The notes under the pieces were generated by a model that saw nothing but the letters and a program-made list of their open reading frames with translations, searched no databases and had not been told where the DNA came from. Source: JAAYCU01 sp964401335 (GTDB lineage: Bacteria; Planctomycetota; Phycisphaerae; UBA1845; PWPN01). From it: a stretch of DNA of 64,000 nucleotides. Position numbers and translations under genes: made by a program. Shown here one piece after another: positions 58,535 through 64,000 of this stretch. The stretch covers positions 1 to 64,000 of the forward strand of contig CAYNYK010000006.1 of the NCBI GenBank assembly GCA_964401335.1. Direction: 5' to 3'. Positions within the stretch are counted from its first letter, which is position 1. The number at the start of each line of letters is the position of its first letter.

Positions 58535-61500
58535 ATGTCGAAAGAATGGAAGCGTCTTTGTTCCTTCATCATCCTGATCGTTACGGTAACGTTCCTGATT
58601 GCTCCGCAACCCGCTCAAGCCCTGACGGGGAATCACGAGGTTATCGTGGCCTACTATCCGATCTTTCCCCGGTGGTACACCTCGGCCGGTTGTCTCTGGA
58701 TCGGCGATCCCACCCTGCAATATCCTTTGCTGAGTCTCTATAACAATCGAAGCGACATCGAGGTCATGCACTTCGATTTCAGATGCATGAAGAACATGGG
58801 GGCCACCGTGGTCAATCCCCATTTCTTCGGCACCACCGTGGAAACCACCCGATGCGATCTCATCGATTACGCCTCGGGAAACGTGGGCATCAAATGGACG
58901 CCGACCTTCGAATCCCTGGGGGACGACCCGATCGGCATGGCTCATATTACCAATAATTTTCTGCGTCTCTATGGTGACAGCCCCAACCTGATGAGGGTCG
59001 ACGGTCGTCCGGTCATGTTCTGGCATCTGGCCAGCGACGACAACACGATCGCCGAGGCCGTGGAACTCGTGCGGGCCTATTCCGGCGAGGTGACGATTAT
59101 TCTCGACACATTCTTCATCGTCCCCAGTTGGATTGATATCGGCCAAGTCCTCAAGGATCCCGATAACGTCACGGGCTATCCGCGGATCAACGGATTGTAT
59201 CAATGGGTTTCCGTGTTCTGGTGTTACAATCCATCGAACAGCCGAAAAAACGACATCGACTTTTATGTCAATCACTGTATCGCCAACCAGATGATTCCGG
59301 TTTTATGCACCTCCCCCAGCTATAACGAGGAGAACTGGGGTTACGGTAATAGTCTCGCATGCGGCATCGGCGCCGACCGCAGCGGCCAGCCGCGTTACAA
59401 CACCACGCGTAACGTGAACGAATGGGAAAGCAACCTCAACGATCTACTCTACAACAATCATCCAGACGCCTGGATTTATATACAGGCCTGGGACGAATGG
59501 GCCGAAGGCTCGTCCCTGGCCCCGACCACCTACAACTGTTACGACTTTTTGGACACGTTCAAGGAGGTGCTCTATAAGCATGGTTGGCTGACGGACGGCA
59601 CCGAATTCTGCCGGCCGAGCTACCCTTCCGGGTACAACCCCAGTGAATGTGGCGCGACTCCGGTATGCAACCCGCCCGGCCTCGCGCCGGTCATCTGCGA
59701 GGTCAGCCCCGACCCAGAACAGGTTACGGTCGAAACCGAATACGCCCGACAGTTGTATCTGTGCAATAGCGCGTATCCTATCCCGACCTGGTCGGTGGTC
59801 AGTGGACCGACCGGCTTGCAGGTCAACAGTCGTGGTTATGTCTCCGGTTGGACGCCGAGCAACGGCCAAGTGAATATGGTCCAAACCATTACCATCCGCG
59901 CCGAGAATTCCATGGGTTACGACGACGAGACCTGGCAAGTCGTGATCAACCCGGTGCCGGATCAGACCGTGGTCGACTTTCCCTTCGACAGCGACGATGA
60001 GGGCTGGACCCAGGAGGTCTGGAAGGCCGCCACCCTCGGCTCCGGGACCATTGCCTGGGACTCCGCCTCCGGCCATCCCGGCGGAAATATGAAGTCCACC
60101 GGCAACGGCGTCACCAATAGTGATGACAGTTGTACCCGCGAGGGCAGCATAATGACGCGGGCTATCTCCACCGTCCGATACACCAACATCCATATCGAAT
60201 ACGACGTAATCGCCTCCCTGGCCACTTCTCCCGCGACCGGTTGCGGAGGCAATTGCGGCGGCAATGTACTGGAAGGCAGTTGCGAGGACAAACTGGTTGT
60301 GTACTACAGCACTAACGGGACCGGTGGCCGGTGGACCAAGGCCCAGGAGCTGAACGAAGGCGATGACCTGCCCACGTCCTGGACCCGCAAAATCATCAGT
60401 CTGTCCAGCGTAACCTCCGCGGAGAACAATCCTGACTTCGCCCTACGTTTCGTGTGGCAATTCAATACCGGCGCGGAGACAGGGCGAATCGACAATGTTC
60501 GGGTGTCCGGGGTCATTCCCAGCGAGCAGGTGGCGACGCCGACGATTACGCCGAACGGGGCGAATTTCGCCGGCTCGGTGGTGGTCAGCCTCGGTTGTGC
60601 TACACCGGGAGCAATCATCCGCTACACGACCAACGGCAGTGAGCCCACGGTCAGCTCCACCCTCTACATCACCCCGTTCACCTTGACCAGCACAACCACA
60701 ATCAAGGCCCGAGCCTTCAAGAGCGGTTATTTCGGCAGCGATGTGGCCAGCGCCACGTTTACCAAGCAAGGGCAGGTAGCCACCCCGACGATCACGCCGA
60801 ACGGAGCGAAATTCACCGGCTCGGTGGAAGTCAGCCTCGCTTGCGCTACGACAGGCGCGACCATCCGCTACACGACCGATGGCAGTGAACCGGCCGCCAA
60901 TTCCACCCTCTACAGCGCTCCGCTCACCTTGACGAGCACGACCACACTCAAGGCCCGGGCCTTTAGAAGCTTTTATACCGATAGTAACGTAGCCAGCGCC
61001 ACGTTTACCAAGCAAGACCAGGTGGCCACCCCGACGATCACGCCGAACGGAGCGAATTTCACCGGCTCGGTGGAAGTCAGCCTCGCTTGCGCTACGACAG
61101 GCGCGACCATCCGCTACACGACCGATGGCAGTGAACCGGCCGCCAATTCCACCCTCTACAGCGCTCCGCTCACCTTGACGAGCACGACCACACTCAAGGC
61201 CCGGGCCTTCAAGAGCGGTTATGTCGATAGTGCCGTGGCCGGTGCCACCTTTAACAGGTTGGACCAGGTGGCTACCCCGTCGATCTCGCCGGGTGGTATG
61301 GATTTCTTCGGTTCGGTGGAGGTCAGCCTCAGTTGCGATACCGCCGGCGCGACAATCCGCTATACGATCAACGGCACCACGCCATCGCAAACCAACGGAA
61401 CGATAATCAGCAATGACTTGTCCATCATGCTGACGAGTACGACCACGCTCCAGGCCATCGCTTACAAGAGCGGTATGGCCGACAGCAACGTGGCCAGCGC

Positions 61501-62134
61501 CACGTTTACCAGGCTGGATCAGGTGGCGACCCCCACGATTTCTCCGGATGGGGGCAATTTCACCGATTCCGTGGAGATTGTGCTCAGTTGTGATACGCCG
61601 GGGGCGACGATCCGCTACACCACCGATGGCACCAACCCGACTAAAGGTTCCCGACGCTATCGTACGCCCTTCACCCTGAACGCCTCAACAATCGTCAAGG
61701 CCCAGGCCTTCAAGAGCGATATGGTCAACAGCTCAGTGGTCAAAGCGACGTTCACGAAACTTGGAAAACGCGACAAGGTGGCGACCCCGACGATCGCACC
61801 GAACGGGGGCACTTTCACCGATTCGGTGGAGGTCAGCCTCGATTGCGGCACGGCGGGGGCGGAAATCCGCTACACCACGGACGGCAGCGATCCAACCAAC
61901 ATCTCCACCTTGTATGATACCCCGTTCATCCTGAGTGGTTCGGCAACCGTCAAGGCCCGAGCCTTCAAGGAGGGATCCGAGGCCAGCGAGATTGCCTCGG
62001 CCGTCTTTACGCTTTCCGACGATGGCGGCTCAACGGGGCGATGGCCTTGCGGAGTGAGCATGGGCGAAGCGATGATGGTTTCGCTGTTCGGCTTGACCTT
62101 CATGCGGGTCCGCCGACGACGTTGGGCGAAATAG
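58535..62134 (+). CDS. Giant secreted GH99-like protein with six CHB_HEX_C-type repeats
   Basis: The 1199-residue product has a signal peptide (about 1-30). Residues 35-355 resemble GH99/GH71-like barrels (IVAYYPIFPRWYT; QAWDEWAEGSSLAPT). An Ig-like domain lies about 385-475 and a jelly-roll-like domain about 480-660. Then come six repeats of about 82-85 residues starting at 665, 747, 829, 911, 996 and 1081, each with IRYTTDGSEP- and KARAFKSG-like motifs (chitobiase C-terminal type). Repeats 2 and 3 are nearly identical. The C-terminus (RWPCGVSMG, hydrophobic stretch, four Arg) looks like a surface-sorting tail. It probably acts on extracellular glycans. Confidence 0.85.
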   Translation: MSKEWKRLCSFIILIVTVTFLIAPQPAQALTGNHEVIVAYYPIFPRWYTSAGCLWIGDPTLQYPLLSLYNNRSDIEVMHFDFRCMKNMGATVVNPHFFGTTVETTRCDLIDYASGNVGIKWTPTFESLGDDPIGMAHITNNFLRLYGDSPNLMRVDGRPVMFWHLASDDNTIAEAVELVRAYSGEVTIILDTFFIVPSWIDIGQVLKDPDNVTGYPRINGLYQWVSVFWCYNPSNSRKNDIDFYVNHCIANQMIPVLCTSPSYNEENWGYGNSLACGIGADRSGQPRYNTTRNVNEWESNLNDLLYNNHPDAWIYIQAWDEWAEGSSLAPTTYNCYDFLDTFKEVLYKHGWLTDGTEFCRPSYPSGYNPSECGATPVCNPPGLAPVICEVSPDPEQVTVETEYARQLYLCNSAYPIPTWSVVSGPTGLQVNSRGYVSGWTPSNGQVNMVQTITIRAENSMGYDDETWQVVINPVPDQTVVDFPFDSDDEGWTQEVWKAATLGSGTIAWDSASGHPGGNMKSTGNGVTNSDDSCTREGSIMTRAISTVRYTNIHIEYDVIASLATSPATGCGGNCGGNVLEGSCEDKLVVYYSTNGTGGRWTKAQELNEGDDLPTSWTRKIISLSSVTSAENNPDFALRFVWQFNTGAETGRIDNVRVSGVIPSEQVATPTITPNGANFAGSVVVSLGCATPGAIIRYTTNGSEPTVSSTLYITPFTLTSTTTIKARAFKSGYFGSDVASATFTKQGQVATPTITPNGAKFTGSVEVSLACATTGATIRYTTDGSEPAANSTLYSAPLTLTSTTTLKARAFRSFYTDSNVASATFTKQDQVATPTITPNGANFTGSVEVSLACATTGATIRYTTDGSEPAANSTLYSAPLTLTSTTTLKARAFKSGYVDSAVAGATFNRLDQVATPSISPGGMDFFGSVEVSLSCDTAGATIRYTINGTTPSQTNGTIISNDLSIMLTSTTTLQAIAYKSGMADSNVASATFTRLDQVATPTISPDGGNFTDSVEIVLSCDTPGATIRYTTDGTNPTKGSRRYRTPFTLNASTIVKAQAFKSDMVNSSVVKATFTKLGKRDKVATPTIAPNGGTFTDSVEVSLDCGTAGAEIRYTTDGSDPTNISTLYDTPFILSGSATVKARAFKEGSEASEIASAVFTLSDDGGSTGRWPCGVSMGEAMMVSLFGLTFMRVRRRRWAK
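60773..61264 (+). repeat. Near-identical tandem duplication inside the GH99-like gene
   Basis: Two 246-base units (60773-61018 and 61019-61264) encode repeats 2 and 3. They are almost identical for the first 190 bases and then differ mainly in one segment (RSFYTDSN versus KSGYVDSA) and the ends. This points to recent duplication or gene conversion. Confidence 0.85.
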
Positions 62135-62342
62135 CCTTGCCACGGACCCACGGTTACGTAACCCCTGCTATCAAAGGTAAAGCGTCGTCGTCGCCGCCGC
62201 ATTCCATAAATCATTCGCCGGTCTATCCAGCCCCGCCAAAACGGTCATGGCTTCCAAGTGTTTGACCTGCGTGACGGCCTCTTGAATCAGCGAGTGGACG
62301 GCTATAGCATGAACATTCTTTATTGAAGTGAGGAAAAGAAGG

Positions 62343-63602
62343 ATGACGAGTTTCGCCAGTGTTGAAGAGCAACTAAAGGTTTTGACCCGAGGCTGCGAGC
62401 GGATTGAGACCTTGGACGATCTGCGTCGAAAACTAACGCGGTCGCGAGAGCAGAATAAGCCGCTGCGGATCAAGCTCGGCTTGGATCCGACGGCCCCGGA
62501 TATTCATCTCGGACATACCGTTGTTTTGCGCAAAATGCGTCAATTTCAGGATTTGGGGCATAAGGCGGTACTGATTATCGGGGATTACACCGCCCGGATC
62601 GGCGACCCGTCCGGACGCAGCAAAACTCGCCCGGTACTCGATTCGAAGGACATCAAGGCCAATGCCAAGACGTATTTCGAGCAGGCCGGCCGCGTGTTGG
62701 ATACGTCCCGGGGGAAGCTGGAAATCCGTTACAACAGCGAGTGGCTGGAGAAGATGGATTTCGCCGACGTGATCCGGTTGGCGGGTCAGATGACCGTCGG
62801 GCAGATGCTCAAGCGTGACGATTTCGCCAAGCGGTTCAAAGCCGAGATACCCATCGGGGTGCATGAGTTGCTTTACCCGTTGATGCAGGGCTGGGACAGT
62901 GTGTGCGTCGAATCCGATGTGGAGTTGGGCGGGACGGACCAGACGTTCAACAACCTGGTCGGCCGCGATCTCCAGCGGGACGCGGGCCAGGAACCGCAGG
63001 TGGTCATGGTCATGCCCATCCTGGTAGGTCTGGACGGCCAGGAGAAGATGAGCAAATCGCTGGGCAATTATGTCGGCGTCACCGAATCGGCGCATGACAT
63101 GTTCGGCAAGCTGATGAGCATACCGGACGAGTGCATGGCCAATTATCTCACTTTGCTGACCTCGGTACCGGAAAGCGACATTCGCCTTTTGACCAACGCG
63201 GGCCAGACGCATCCGATGGAAGCCAAGAAGCGCATGGCGATGGAGATCTTGGCCGGCTTTCATGCGGCGGTGGACGCCGAACGGGCCCGCGCCGAGTGGG
63301 AACAGATTCACCAGAAGAAAGCGGCCACCGGCGGACTGGTGGTGCCCGAAGACACCCCGACGCTGGCGGTGGGCAAGGACCTGATGGAAGACGGCCGGGT
63401 ACCGGTGATCCGGCTGGCCGTGCATTGCGGTTTCGCCGCCAGTAACAGCGAGGTTCGCCGATTGATCAAGGAGAACGGTCTGCGCCTCAACGGCGAGCTG
63501 GTGACCGATGCGCTGGCCTCGTTGCCGATCAAAACGGGCGATGTTTTGCAACGCGGCAAGCGGAAATTCGTCCGCTTGGAAGTGGCAGGCAGCGATGCTT
63601 GA
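62343..63602 (+). CDS. tyrS: Tyrosyl-tRNA synthetase
   Basis: The 419-residue class I synthetase charges tRNA-Tyr. The HIGH motif is HLGH at 55-58, and KMSKS is at 235-239. DVELGGTDQTFN binds tyrosine. A C-terminal S4 RNA-binding domain spans about 345-410 (RLIKENGLRLNGE). The KMSKS form and length fit the TyrZ branch. I choose ATG 62343 with GAGG upstream; a GTG at 62328 is in frame. It follows the GH99-like gene by 208 bases with no evident functional link. Confidence 0.96.
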   Translation: MTSFASVEEQLKVLTRGCERIETLDDLRRKLTRSREQNKPLRIKLGLDPTAPDIHLGHTVVLRKMRQFQDLGHKAVLIIGDYTARIGDPSGRSKTRPVLDSKDIKANAKTYFEQAGRVLDTSRGKLEIRYNSEWLEKMDFADVIRLAGQMTVGQMLKRDDFAKRFKAEIPIGVHELLYPLMQGWDSVCVESDVELGGTDQTFNNLVGRDLQRDAGQEPQVVMVMPILVGLDGQEKMSKSLGNYVGVTESAHDMFGKLMSIPDECMANYLTLLTSVPESDIRLLTNAGQTHPMEAKKRMAMEILAGFHAAVDAERARAEWEQIHQKKAATGGLVVPEDTPTLAVGKDLMEDGRVPVIRLAVHCGFAASNSEVRRLIKENGLRLNGELVTDALASLPIKTGDVLQRGKRKFVRLEVAGSDA

Positions 63603-63721
63603 ATGACCGATGAGCCGGCACCGGCACAATGGTCGTCATGAAATCATGAATATGGCAGAATGACGCGTGCCTGTGCGGGACATGCTTTCGTAACACCCCG
63701 CTCGCAAGAAGGAGTATGACG

Positions 63722-64000
63722 ATGGCCGCACGAAATATCTATATTACGGTGCAGGACATGAACCGGCTGAGCCGGATGCTGACCGAGGCGGTCGCCGCCA
63801 CCGAGAATGACGAGCACCTTCTGCAACTTGAGCGGGAACTGGATCGAGCCCAACTGGTGCGCTCGAAGGAAGTACCGCCGGACGTGGTAACCATGAACTC
63901 GAGAATCCGGGTCCGGAACCTGGATTCGGGCGAAGAGATGGTCTTTACGTTGGTATTCCCGGATGCCACGGACGGCGGACCGGACCGGGTTTCCGTCCTT
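63722..64000 (+). CDS. rnk: Rnk-like regulator of nucleoside diphosphate kinase (partial, runs off window)
   Basis: The 93 residues present begin MAARNIYITVQDMNRLSRML and continue with LERELDRAQLV, PPDVVTMNSRIRVRNLDSGEE and FPDATDGGPDRVSVL. This is the Rnk/GreA-C-terminal pattern: a short coiled coil, then a FKBP-like domain that binds RNA polymerase. AAGGAG lies 7 bases before ATG 63722. The C-terminus is cut by the window edge. Confidence 0.85.
   Translation, partial: MAARNIYITVQDMNRLSRMLTEAVAATENDEHLLQLERELDRAQLVRSKEVPPDVVTMNSRIRVRNLDSGEEMVFTLVFPDATDGGPDRVSVL

Noticed and set aside
60530..62030. CRISPR-like or satellite DNA
   Set aside because: The 246-base periodicity is in frame and encodes tandem protein domains.
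62433..63629. 398-residue open frame antisense to tyrS
   Set aside because: Shadow of tyrS; composition typical of antisense frames.

Overview
The window looks like chromosomal DNA of a planctomycete, most likely of the Phycisphaerae type. Supporting features are two secreted formylglycine-dependent sulfatases, a PEP-CTERM exported protein, an ABC-2 permease fused to a CPBP protease, many secreted carbohydrate-active proteins, moderately high GC coding sequence and GC-poor intergenic gaps rich in palindromic repeats. This assignment rests on gene content, not on a marker-gene tree. No phage, insertion sequence, integron or CRISPR array is visible.

Layout. 1-6150: tail of an unknown gene, a DUF4855-like protein plus sulfatase pair, then glutamate dehydrogenase divergent from a LysR regulator. 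6150-15200: PEP-CTERM protein, NatA/NatB-CPBP exporter pair, second sulfatase, a Tat-exported isochorismatase-fold protein, a Phd/VapC toxin-antitoxin pair and a C39-like peptidase. 15400-22500: PP-loop amidotransferase-like gene, winged-helix AAA+ ATPase, two overlapping Cys-cluster genes, a PIG-L deacetylase with a NagB-like isomerase, and a glycosyltransferase. 22500-28060: panB, tRNA-Arg(CCU), a GH38-like mannosidase and nadA. 28300-37320: secreted proteins, a beta-helix protein with a FucI/AraA-like isomerase, a UroD-like protein and a sodium/solute symporter. 37845-44253: a probable operon of PilM-like, PilN-like, histidine kinase, receiver, HD-GYP and amidohydrolase genes. 44600-52140: tRNA-Leu(GAG), dipeptide epimerase, REC-GGDEF protein, class III aminotransferase, an alpha/beta hydrolase-like protein and AroD with an AroE-like tail. 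52880-64000: thrS, infC, sat, recO, a giant GH99-like repeat protein, tyrS and the start of rnk.

How the genes fit together. The sulfatases, beta-helix protein, GH38-like and GH99-like proteins, sugar isomerase, symporter, deacetylase and NagB-like protein suggest breakdown of sulfated or amino-sugar-rich polysaccharides, with sat available to reuse sulfate. The PilMN-to-HD-GYP cluster and the separate GGDEF protein give one c-di-GMP hydrolase and one synthase close to each other. Housekeeping genes are scattered among these.

The most unusual material is non-coding. One 200-base cassette carries six consecutive hairpins whose stems differ but whose tetraloops are restricted (50787-50993). 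At least three families of palindromic dispersed repeats sit at gene ends, and one copy has become the last 19 codons of a gene. Several enzymes also lack an expected catalytic residue: the GH38-like protein, the alpha/beta hydrolase, the NagB-like protein and the AroE domain.
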